This document shows positions 18,612-25,702 of a stretch of 64,000 nt of DNA, in pieces. The DNA lies in assembly GCA_951813325.1 (NCBI GenBank), contig OX638350.1:639316-703315 (forward strand). Reading direction: 5' to 3'. A program made the position numbers and the translations under genes. This stretch comes from an uncultured Acidimicrobiales bacterium (GTDB lineage Bacteria > Actinomycetota > Acidimicrobiia > Acidimicrobiales > Bin134). The notes below the pieces were generated by a model. That model ran no database searches and was not told where the DNA came from. It was given only the letters and a program-made list of their open reading frames with translations. Numbering within the stretch: position 1 is the first letter of the stretch; the number at the start of each line of letters is the position of its first letter.

Positions 18612-19386
18612 CCACCGCCCACACCGCCCCAAGCCAGCCCCCGTGACGCGACTCGCCATCGCCGCCACCGCCACCGCAATCGCCCTGTTGTCAGCCTGCT
18701 CTTCACCCGACCTCGACCCCGCCAACAACCCCACCGCAACACAACCCGACGCGGCCAACGACCAACCAACCCCAACCCCCTCACCTGAAGCAACCCCGAC
18801 GCCAACCCCACCCGAAGCCGAAGCAACCCCGACCCCAACCCAAGCAACCCCGACCCCGACCCCAACCCCACCCGGAGCAACGCCGACGCCGCCCTCACCC
18901 GAAGCAACGCCGACAACTGCGGGTTCACCGCCCGGCGATCCGACCTCAACGCCAATACCCCCCTGGGACTCAACGCCGATACCCCCTCGGGAACACGTGA
19001 TGCAACTCGTTGCCGCTATCGAGTCCATCGGCCTCACCGACATCGCTCTAGACCACCCCGGCCCAGCCGACGCGAACGCTGTGGCCAGCACGCCCGACGG
19101 CGCCATCACCTACCAAATCGACCTCCAAATCTACGGTGTCTTCGGCCCCCTGCCCGAGAGGCTCGAGCCATTCGGAACCTTCGAGCAAACTGGCACAGAC
19201 ACAATCGCCGGGATCGATCTGAAGATCCTCGACCGCAACGGCATCGACGCCGCCTGGTTCCAATGCACCCACGATCGAGCGATCGAAATAACGGCAATCC
19301 AGTCGCTCAGCTCCTCCATCGTAACGCTCGACGACGTCAAAAAGCTGGTGCCGGTGCTGTTCTCCGCCCTTGGCTGCACCACATAG
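18604..19386 (+). CDS. Array lipoprotein 11 (last unit)
   Basis: 260 residues. Signal RLAIAATATAIALLSAC and CSSPDLDPANN. As in copy 6 it has IPPWDSTPIPPREHVMQ and LDHPGPADANAVAS. The domain reads ITYQIDLQIYGVFG, with Gln unique to this copy. Its downstream spacer is the only one that does not lead into another amidase remnant. Function unknown. Confidence 0.83.
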   Translation: MSDHRPHRPKPAPVTRLAIAATATAIALLSACSSPDLDPANNPTATQPDAANDQPTPTPSPEATPTPTPPEAEATPTPTQATPTPTPTPPGATPTPPSPEATPTTAGSPPGDPTSTPIPPWDSTPIPPREHVMQLVAAIESIGLTDIALDHPGPADANAVASTPDGAITYQIDLQIYGVFGPLPERLEPFGTFEQTGTDTIAGIDLKILDRNGIDAAWFQCTHDRAIEITAIQSLSSSIVTLDDVKKLVPVLFSALGCTT

Positions 19387-19597
19387 ACAACAGACGCCCG
19401 CCCCTCAGCAGCCTCTGTTGCGGCCGCCTGTGCCGCCCGCAGCAGCGGGCACCAACACGACCACAGCGATTGGGCTCGCCCCTGCCGCCGACCTCGACGA
19501 CAGCCAACTCCAGCCACCCACCACACCAGCAGACGCCACCACCACCTTGATCACCGCACAACTCACCAGCTTGGAAAACCGCTGGAACCCCGCATAA
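19370..19597 (+). CDS. Possible small ORF at the array end
   Basis: A 75-codon frame that overlaps the end of lipoprotein 11 in another phase and crosses the last spacer to TAA at 19597. Its end (DATTTLITAQLTSLENRWNP) is unique, whereas equivalent frames in inner units run into the amidase remnant. It may represent the original sequence downstream of the ancestral lipoprotein, a real small gene, or nothing. Confidence 0.25.
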   Translation: MAAPHRQQTPAPQQPLLRPPVPPAAAGTNTTTAIGLAPAADLDDSQLQPPTTPADATTTLITAQLTSLENRWNPA

Positions 19598-19623
19598 CCG
19601 CCCATCCGCTAGACCCAGGAAGT

Positions 19624-19631
19624 CTCTACGA
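19624..19631. repeat. 8-bp target-site duplication, left copy (CTCTACGA)
   Basis: CTCTACGA here and at 23713-23720 in direct orientation bracket the nested element, and each copy abuts the tip GGGTCTGTC (left) or its complement GACAGACCC (right). Eight bases is the usual duplication made by IS256-family elements. Confidence 0.85.
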
Positions 19632-19653
19632 GGGTCTGTCGGACGCTCCCTTG

Positions 19654-20739
19654 TCAAGGGGTGGTTGGTTGGGGTTGTTTTCGGGTGGTTTCGTCGCGCC
19701 ACATTCGGCGGATGATGCGGTTGGCGAGTTGTCGTTTGTGGGCTCGGCGGGCTTCACGTCGGGTCTTGCCCTCTGTGGCTTTGCGGGCGAGGTAGGCGGC
19801 TGCTTCGGGCTGGCTGCGCTGCTGGGTGACCGACGCGATGTAGAGCACTGAGTTGATGCGCCGGTTGCCTTTGAAGTCGAGCCGGTGCTTGACGGGGTCG
19901 GCTGAGCCTTCGCCCGATGAGAGCGCGACGGCGCCGGTGCCGCACCATCGGGCGAACTTGGACTCGCGGTCGAAGCGGCGCGGGTCTCCGACCTCGCACA
20001 CCAGGGTGGCGGCGGCGATGGTGCCGATGCCTGGTTCGTCGCGCAAGGTCGTGCCGTGGCGGTCGAGCAGCTCGTCGATGAGCCGCTCGAGGCATCGGAT
20101 CTCGCGGCGTGCAGCGCGGTCTTTGTCGATGAGCGCTTGGAGCCACTCGAGGCGGTACGCGCCCGAGGGGGTGGCCGCACAAGCGGGTTCGATGTGTTCG
20201 AGGCGGCGCAGCCGGCCTTCGATCTTGCCGCCGGTGCTGAGCTGGTCGCGGACCTCGGTGGGGAGCTTCGCGATCTGGTCAGCGGCGTGGTGCAGCATCA
20301 GTGTTCTGGCTGCTACCAGGGCACGTCGGTGCTCGAGCACCGCTTCGATCTCGGCCACCAGCGAGTCATAGACCTCCAGCGCCTGGACGGGTCCGAGCGT
20401 CGGCTCGGCCAATAACGCCCTCGCCGAGGCGACCGCGTCGACGGCGTCGGTCTTGTCCAGCCGCCGCGAGCGGCGCTGAGCCGCTGAGCGCGACGCCGGC
20501 ACTTCGCGGGTGTCGAACCCGGCTGCGGACAAAGCGATCGCCACATGCGCCCCCCACTTCGCCGATCCCTCGACGCCGACCCGGTCGACGCCGTGAGCGT
20601 CGAGCAGATCAATCGCCGCGCCATAGCCGGCCGCGGTGTTCGCGAAGGTTTCACAGATTACCTCGACGCCGTGGGAATCCACGACGCCGACCGTGAAGGT
20701 GTCCTGATGGGGGTCGATGCCCCCGACTGGTGCTGTCAT
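19654..20739 (-). CDS. IS110-family transposase (DEDD, bridge-recombinase type), copy A
   Basis: 361 residues, translated product the same as copy B. The RuvC-like N-terminal domain shows Asp in GGIDPHQDTF, Glu in VEGSAKWG and the Asp pair in RRLDKTDAVDA. A coiled middle leads to the Transposase_20 domain with PGIGTIAAATL, ARWCGTGAVALSSGEG (candidate catalytic Ser) and GNRRINSVLY. Family members carry out recombination guided by an RNA from the element's own non-coding end. Full length and free of stops, so probably active or recently so. Confidence 0.93.
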   Translation of the reverse strand: MTAPVGGIDPHQDTFTVGVVDSHGVEVICETFANTAAGYGAAIDLLDAHGVDRVGVEGSAKWGAHVAIALSAAGFDTREVPASRSAAQRRSRRLDKTDAVDAVASARALLAEPTLGPVQALEVYDSLVAEIEAVLEHRRALVAARTLMLHHAADQIAKLPTEVRDQLSTGGKIEGRLRRLEHIEPACAATPSGAYRLEWLQALIDKDRAARREIRCLERLIDELLDRHGTTLRDEPGIGTIAAATLVCEVGDPRRFDRESKFARWCGTGAVALSSGEGSADPVKHRLDFKGNRRINSVLYIASVTQQRSQPEAAAYLARKATEGKTRREARRAHKRQLANRIIRRMWRDETTRKQPQPTTP

Positions 20740-20971
20740 ACTTTGCTCCTGCTGGAAGTGATGCTCCGGTGGGTCCGGGATCGGCAGGGGCGCTTCGTCA
20801 CATCCGAGTCGAGACGATCAGGCTCCCTTCAAGACAGGAGCGCTCCTGCCGGCCCCACACTCGACGCGACAGGTCTGTCAACAGGCACAGGGCCAATATT
20901 TTGTGGAGTCATCGCCGAGCATGGAACCGGACCGTAACCCCCTGGCAGAGAGCCCCGGCAACCACAACGAT
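20740..20971 (-). ncRNA. Candidate IS110 bridge-RNA region, copy A
   Basis: The 232-bp left end upstream of the transposase is where IS110-group elements encode the bridge RNA. It contains a 14-bp palindrome CAGGAGCGCTCCTG and, on the transposase strand, GACAGACC (20879-20872), identical to the flanking IS256 tip GACAGACCC next to which the element sits. That is what a target-binding loop should look like. The exact RNA ends cannot be fixed by eye. Confidence 0.55.
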
Positions 20972-22372
20972 GACACTCGGATTTTCTGTGTATGCGGCCG
21001 TGATGGTTTTCATTTGATGTGGTCGGCGATCCGGTCGCCGTAGTGGACGGTCAGTGTGTTCAGTATGGCCTTCCAGCCGTTGGTTTTGCCGGTGAGGTTC
21101 TCGCGGCCTTTGCGCTTGGCGGTGGCGACAAGGTAGAGGATTTTCATCGCGGCCTGCTCGTTGGGGAAGTGCCCTCGGTGCCGCACGGCTCTTCGGAACC
21201 GGGCGTTGAGGCTCTCGACGGCGTTGGTGGTATAGACCACCCGGCGCAGCTCTGCGGGGAACTCCAAGAAGGGCACGAACTCGGCCCAGCTGTTGCGCCA
21301 GGCCCGGATCATGGCCGGGTAGGTGTCTTCCCAGTCTTCGGCGAACGCCTCGAATTGGGTTTCGGCGGCCCCTGCGGTGGGGGCGGGTGTAGATGGCCCG
21401 CATGGCCTTGGTGATCGGACCCCAGTGCTTTTTGGAGGCGTATCTGAGGCTGTTGCGCACCATGTGCACCACGCAGGTCTGCACCGTCGCGTCGGGCCAG
21501 GTCATACGGATCGACTCCGGCAGGCCTCTTAGGCCGTCGCAGCACACGATCAGCGCGTCGGCCAGGCCCCGGTTGCGGAGCTCGCCCAGCATCGACGCCC
21601 ACTGCTTGGCGCCCTCGCCGCCCGTTGGGCCCAGCCACAGGCCCAAAACGTCGCGCTCGCCGCCCAGATCCACGCCGATAGCCACATAGACGGGCCGGTT
21701 GGCCACCTGGGAGTCGCGGACCTTGACCACTATCGCGTCGATCAGCAGAACCGGGTACACCGCGTCGAGGGGGCGGTTCTGCCACGCCGCCATGTCGGCG
21801 ACGATCTCGTCGGTGATCTTGGAGATCGTCTCCCGGCTCACCGAGGTGTCGTAGATCTCGGCCAAGTGCGCTTGGATCTCACCGGTGGTGAGCCCCTTGG
21901 CGTACAGCGAGATCACGTTGCCCGACAAACCGTCCAAGCGGCGCTGGTGCTTGGGCACCGTCACCGGCTCGAAGGTCTCGGCGCGATCGCGCGGCACAGC
22001 CAGGTCGATCTCGCCGATCTCGGTCTTGACCCGCTTGGGCGAAGAGCCATTGCGGGAATTGCCCGACCCACGGCCCTCCGGAGCGTGGCGCTCATAGCCC
22101 AGATGGTCGGCCATCTCGACCTCCAACCCGATCTGGAGCACCTGGCGGACCAGCCCCGTCAACAGCCCGCCGTCGCCGGTCAGCTCCACGCCCTCGGCGC
22201 GGGCCCGCTCGACCAAAAGCTCAGCCCAGTCTTGCATCGCCGCCTCATCGGCAGCCTCGTTCGCCGGCACCGCCGGCATTTCATGATCAGTCACAGACAT
22301 GATCCTTCCCGGCCCACAGCACCCGGCCGCGGACCCTCAGATCACGCCCGATACACAAAAATCCCGAGTGTC
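20972..22372 (-). mobile_element. IS256-family element body
   Basis: 1401 bp between the IS110 insertions. Its ends form imperfect inverted repeats: GACACTCGGATTTTCTGTGT at the left and the complement of ACACAAAAATCCCGAGTGTC at the right. The TCTGTGTA part is typical for IS256 ends. It carries one transposase gene, broken by a frameshift. Confidence 0.85.
21010..22300 (-). pseudogene. IS256-family (Mutator) transposase with a one-base frameshift
   Basis: Starts at ATG 22300 with MSVTDHEMPAVPANEAADEA. DDE residues: Asp in VLLIDAIVVKVRD, Asp in LIVCCDGLRGLPES and Glu in YTTNAVESLNARF; QTCVVHMVRNSLRYASK is the family signature. Near 21385-21391 a run of C carries one extra base (ACCCGCCCCC), which throws the frame; the correct phase resumes and ends YGDRIADHIK at 21010. 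The product lacks the catalytic Glu unless the ribosome slips or the base is a sequencing error in a homopolymer. Confidence 0.9.
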
Positions 22373-22604
22373 ATCGTTGTGGTTGCCGGGGCTCTCTGCC
22401 AGGGGGTTACGGTCCGGTTCCATGCTCGGCGATGACTCCACAAAATATTGGCCTTGTGCCTGTTGTCAGACCTGTCGCGTCGAGTGTGGGGCCGGCAGGA
22501 GCGCTCCTGTCTTGAAGGGAGCCTGATCGTCTCGACTCGGATGTGACGAAGCGCCCCTGCCGATCCCGGACCCACCGGAGTATCACTTCCAGCAGGAGCA
22601 AATT
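22373..22604 (+). ncRNA. Candidate IS110 bridge-RNA region, copy B
   Basis: Non-coding left end of copy B, nearly identical to copy A. At the proposed target-recognition site it reads GTCAGACC (22465-22472) in place of GACAGACC, one mismatch to its own flank. Other differences from copy A are single bases. RNA ends not determined. Confidence 0.55.
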
Positions 22605-23690
22605 ATGACAGCACCAGTCGGGGGCATCGACCCCCATCAGGACACCTTCACGGTCGGCGTCGTGGATTCCCACGGCGTCGAGGTAATCTGTGAGACCTTC
22701 GCGAACACCGCGGCCGGCTATGGCGCGGCGATTGATCTGCTCGACGCTCACGGCGTCGACCGGGTCGGCGTCGAGGGATCGGCGAAGTGGGGGGCGCATG
22801 TGGCGATCGCTTTGTCCGCAGCCGGGTTCGACACCCGCGAAGTGCCGGCGTCGCGCTCAGCGGCTCAGCGCCGCTCGCGGCGGCTGGACAAGACCGACGC
22901 TGTCGACGCGGTCGCCTCGGCGAGGGCGTTATTGGCCGAGCCGACGCTCGGACCCGTCCAGGCGCTGGAGGTCTATGACTCGCTGGTGGCCGAGATCGAA
23001 GCGGTGCTCGAGCACCGACGTGCCCTGGTAGCAGCCAGAACACTGATGCTGCACCACGCCGCTGACCAGATCGCGAAGCTCCCCACCGAGGTCCGCGACC
23101 AGCTCAGCACCGGCGGCAAGATCGAAGGCCGGCTGCGCCGCCTCGAACACATCGAACCCGCTTGTGCGGCCACCCCCTCGGGCGCGTACCGCCTCGAGTG
23201 GCTCCAGGCGCTCATCGACAAAGACCGCGCTGCGCGCCGCGAGATCCGATGCCTCGAGCGGCTCATCGACGAGCTGCTCGACCGCCACGGCACGACCTTG
23301 CGCGACGAACCAGGCATCGGCACCATCGCCGCCGCCACCCTGGTGTGCGAGGTCGGAGACCCGCGCCGCTTCGACCGCGAGTCCAAGTTCGCCCGATGGT
23401 GCGGCACCGGCGCCGTCGCGCTCTCATCGGGCGAAGGCTCAGCCGACCCCGTCAAGCACCGGCTCGACTTCAAAGGCAACCGGCGCATCAACTCAGTGCT
23501 CTACATCGCGTCGGTCACCCAGCAGCGCAGCCAGCCCGAAGCAGCCGCCTACCTCGCCCGCAAAGCCACAGAGGGCAAGACCCGACGTGAAGCCCGCCGA
23601 GCCCACAAACGACAACTCGCCAACCGCATCATCCGCCGAATGTGGCGCGACGAAACCACCCGAAAACAACCCCAACCAACCACCCCTTGA
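22605..23690 (+). CDS. IS110-family transposase, copy B
   Basis: 361 residues, same protein as copy A (DEDD motif residues, PGIGTIAAATL and VALSSGEG all present). ATG 22605 follows AGCAGGAGCAAATT, a usable ribosome site; copy A has AGCAAAGT in the same place. Sequence identity at protein level despite several non-coding differences suggests recent duplication of the element. Confidence 0.93.
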   Translation: MTAPVGGIDPHQDTFTVGVVDSHGVEVICETFANTAAGYGAAIDLLDAHGVDRVGVEGSAKWGAHVAIALSAAGFDTREVPASRSAAQRRSRRLDKTDAVDAVASARALLAEPTLGPVQALEVYDSLVAEIEAVLEHRRALVAARTLMLHHAADQIAKLPTEVRDQLSTGGKIEGRLRRLEHIEPACAATPSGAYRLEWLQALIDKDRAARREIRCLERLIDELLDRHGTTLRDEPGIGTIAAATLVCEVGDPRRFDRESKFARWCGTGAVALSSGEGSADPVKHRLDFKGNRRINSVLYIASVTQQRSQPEAAAYLARKATEGKTRREARRAHKRQLANRIIRRMWRDETTRKQPQPTTP

Positions 23691-23712
23691 CAAGGGAGCG
23701 TCTGACAGACCC

Positions 23713-23720
23713 CTCTACGA
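23713..23720. repeat. 8-bp target-site duplication, right copy (CTCTACGA)
   Basis: Direct repeat of 19624-19631, directly after the right tip GACAGACCC of the IS256 element. Confidence 0.85.
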
Positions 23721-23762
23721 AAAGGGGGGGAGCTTCTTGCCTGTTTTGGGTATGCTGATGGT

Positions 23763-24293
23763 GTGGGTGTCTATGAGGTTTCAGTTCTTTTTGCTTTGCT
23801 GTCTTTGGGGGCTTTGCTTGTGGGTGTCTTGGGTTTGCTAGTTGCTTTGTCTAGCGGTTTTAGGGTTCGGGTTCGGCGACTACAGCCAGTGTTGTTGCCC
23901 GTGGCTTTGTTGGTGGCGACAGTGGCGACTACCGGAAGCTTGTACTATTCAGAGGTTGCCGGCTACCCGCCTTGCGAGTTGTGCTGGTACCAGCGGATCT
24001 GCATGTACCCGCTTGTCTTGGTCTTGGGGGCAGCGTGGTGGCGGCGCAAGAATTCTAGCGGTTTGTATGCGTTGCCTTTTGCCGTCGCCGGTCTGGGCGT
24101 CTCGGTGTACCATTACCAGCTTCAGTTGTTTCCCGGCCAGAGCTCGTCCCACAACACTGTCGTGTCATGTGCGTTCCAGTACGTGGATGTCTTCGGGTTT
24201 GCCTCTATTCCCTTCATGGCCGGTAGCGGTTTTATCGCCATCACCGGCTTGGTCATCTTATCGTCGCGACTAGCGCGGCCCGCGCACGGCTGA
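23763..24293 (+). CDS. DsbB/BdbC-like disulfide bond formation protein
   Basis: 176-residue membrane protein with about five hydrophobic segments (one N-terminal extra to the four of DsbB). PPCELCWYQRICMYP carries the quinone-proximal CxxC and Arg of the family, and VVSCAFQYVDVFGFASIPFM matches the second loop. Only one Cys (VVSC) is present there; the partner that normally precedes it is replaced by a Ser-rich GQSSSHN stretch, so the electron path may differ. The role would be to re-oxidise an extracytoplasmic thiol oxidase. Start is GTG 23763. The first 40 codons are unusually T-rich for this window (gctttgctgtctttgggg), hinting at transfer. It begins 43 bases after the nested IS. Confidence 0.8.
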   Translation: MGVYEVSVLFALLSLGALLVGVLGLLVALSSGFRVRVRRLQPVLLPVALLVATVATTGSLYYSEVAGYPPCELCWYQRICMYPLVLVLGAAWWRRKNSSGLYALPFAVAGLGVSVYHYQLQLFPGQSSSHNTVVSCAFQYVDVFGFASIPFMAGSGFIAITGLVILSSRLARPAHG

Positions 24294-24400
24294 TCCGCGC
24301 CGCTTGTTGTCGCCAACCCGGATCTTTGACAGGAACGGAAGCGCCGGCCCTGCCACCGGCCCTGCGCCGGGTTGGCTTGTCGCTTTGCCGGATCTGATCC

Positions 24401-25504
24401 TCAAAGCTGTTGTCGCGCCGGAAGGTAGGTATCGACGAGGCCGCCGAACCGGTTGCGGAGCCATTGGGGATCAAGCGATGACCCGTTGTCGAGCCCGAGC
24501 CCGGCGCGTATGTGGGCTATCGTCACATGCGCGACCAGCGGCCACAATTCGACGGGGTCGGTGTCTTCAGGCAAACAGCCGCACTCAGCCAGCTCCAAAA
24601 ACCACCGGCTCACACCGAGCTCGTCGGTTTGGTGCAACAGATCGGCTTGTTGCATCAGACCGCCCTGGTCGCGAATAGCAACGCACGCGTCGCTGAAGCT
24701 GCTGTGCCCAGCACCAGACAGAACCACCAACGCGACCGGCGGGTCCGCCGAGGCCACGAAACTCCGCACGCCCTCTATGGGCACGGCCACATCGCCGTCA
24801 GCAGCTACTATCAACCCAGGCACGCTCGGGCCGGTGCTTTGCCCATCGAGCACCGGCGCCCAGCCCACCCAAGCCACAACCCCTTCCCGCAAAGCAGCCT
24901 GCTGAGCGGTCACAGCCCCAGCCGAGTGCCCCAAAGCGGCCAGCGGGCTGTCGGGGCCCACGAGGCCGGCCAACGGGTCAGTGCAAGCAGCCATGGCCCG
25001 CATCAGCTCGACCGCGGCGAACAAATCGTCCACGCTAATAGCAGAGATCAGCTCTGCTGACTTGCGGCCATGGACTGCTATCCGGTCCCGTTCGTGATGG
25101 TCTGGCGCCACCACCGCGAACCCCCACGACGCCAGCCTGATCATGAGCTCAGAGCAATCGGTGGGATACCCGCCAAAGCCGTGGCTGAACATCACAACCG
25201 GAACCGGGCCAGAGACCGGGGCCGGATCGGCAAAAACACCGTCAAAGCCGAACACTCCCACCGGGCCACCAGCGCTACCGGCAACCTCGGCAACAGGCGG
25301 GCGCATCGCCTCGTCAAAAGCGTCCAAACCTGAATACGTCCACGGAACCGCCGCCTCAACCGGGCTGACCTCAGCCGGATAATAGATGTAGACAACCCGA
25401 TCGGCCACATCCCGGCCGACCAGCCGCCGAGTGGCAACCCCAACCGAATGCGCGCCACGCCCGCCATAATCAAAAACCCCAACCGGCCCACCAGACCCAA
25501 CCAT
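24401..25504 (-). CDS. Alpha/beta hydrolase, dienelactone hydrolase / PAF-acetylhydrolase-like
   Basis: 367 residues from ATG 25504; the frame stays open to 25699, and the extra 65 residues (Trp/Cys/Gly-rich with one hydrophobic stretch, LLFGSGCFGCGSVW) could be a secretion signal. The core shows YIYYPA at the start of the fold, oxyanion motif SHGFGG, nucleophile Ser in LGHSAGAV, Asp in VAADGDVAVP and His in GAGHSSFSDAC. This is an esterase/lipase-type serine hydrolase; the group usually acts on short-chain esters or oxidised lipids. It is convergent with the DsbB-like gene and stands alone. Upstream lies repeat module B. Confidence 0.82.
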   Translation of the reverse strand: MVGSGGPVGVFDYGGRGAHSVGVATRRLVGRDVADRVVYIYYPAEVSPVEAAVPWTYSGLDAFDEAMRPPVAEVAGSAGGPVGVFGFDGVFADPAPVSGPVPVVMFSHGFGGYPTDCSELMIRLASWGFAVVAPDHHERDRIAVHGRKSAELISAISVDDLFAAVELMRAMAACTDPLAGLVGPDSPLAALGHSAGAVTAQQAALREGVVAWVGWAPVLDGQSTGPSVPGLIVAADGDVAVPIEGVRSFVASADPPVALVVLSGAGHSSFSDACVAIRDQGGLMQQADLLHQTDELGVSRWFLELAECGCLPEDTDPVELWPLVAHVTIAHIRAGLGLDNGSSLDPQWLRNRFGGLVDTYLPARQQL

Positions 25505-25672
25505 CACCCAAACGCTCCCACAACCAAAACAACCCGAGCCGAACAACAGCCCGAGATGACACCACAGCCACCACCCGTCCGGCAAACAACCGAACCGCTC
25601 CCACAACCCCGACCCAACACAGAGGCGAAAAACACGGAAACCATCACCCCACCAAAATACACCAAAACAGCT

Positions 25673-25696
25673 GAGCTTCCCCCCTAATCGTGGAGA
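25673..25696 (+). repeat. 24-bp repeat module B, copy 1
   Basis: A perfect 24-bp match, in opposite orientation, to 63749-63772 (core GAGCTTCCCCCCTAATCG, followed by TGGAGA). Here it sits just downstream of the FnIII fragment on the minus strand and at the 5' end of the hydrolase open frame. Confidence 0.85.
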
Positions 25697-25702
25697 CATG
25701 CT

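Larger units (their letters stand above)
6519..19552 (+). repeat. Eleven-unit tandem array of amidase tail plus lipoprotein gene
   Basis: Lipoprotein starts lie at 6589, 7757, 9020, 10288, 11502, 12692, 13947, 15140, 16315, 17439 and 18604, giving a period of 1124-1268 bp. Each unit holds the last 24 codons of the amidase gene, the overlapping lipoprotein start, a Pro/Thr stalk of variable length, a conserved C-terminal domain and a 235-240 bp spacer. From the second unit on, the amidase part is a 173-187 bp remnant with a large internal deletion. The last unit departs from the others at TTGATC (19547-19552), which marks the repeat boundary. Confidence 0.95.
19641..20971 (-). mobile_element. 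IS110-family element, copy A
   Basis: 1331 bp, an inverted near-identical copy of 22373-23703. It holds one transposase gene and a 232-bp non-coding left end upstream of it. No terminal inverted repeats of its own, typical of IS110. Boundaries come from where the two copies meet the IS256 tips. Confidence 0.85.
22373..23703 (+). mobile_element. IS110-family element, copy B
   Basis: 1331-bp inverted copy of 19641-20971 sitting in the other terminal repeat of the IS256 element, in mirror-image orientation. Its right end differs by one base at the joint (GCGTCT against GCGTCC in copy A). Confidence 0.85.
19632..23712. mobile_element. Nested mobile element: IS256-family element with an IS110-family copy in each end
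   Basis: The structure reads: TSD, 9-bp tip GGGTCTGTC (19632-19640), IS110 copy A (19641-20971), IS256 body (20972-22372), IS110 copy B inverted (22373-23703), 9-bp tip GACAGACCC (23704-23712), TSD. Both IS110 copies are 1331 bp by this partition and face outward from the same point of the IS256 terminal repeat. Removing them leaves an element of about 1.42 kb with 8-bp TSD, as expected for IS256. Confidence 0.85.

Noticed and set aside
7446..19109. Many long minus-strand frames of Val/Gly or Arg-rich protein across the array
   Set aside because: They are antisense shadows of the Pro/Thr stalk codons; they break at unit borders and have no starts or motifs that stay constant.
23723..23735. 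gggggggagcttc next to the nested IS as a third copy of module B
   Set aside because: Only the G-run and agctt-like bases agree, in a different order; not enough to call a copy.
24313..24375. CCAACCCGG / CCGGGTTGG inverted repeat between the convergent DsbB-like and hydrolase genes
   Set aside because: The 45-base loop and absence of a T-run make a terminator unlikely; GC-rich pairs this short are expected by chance.
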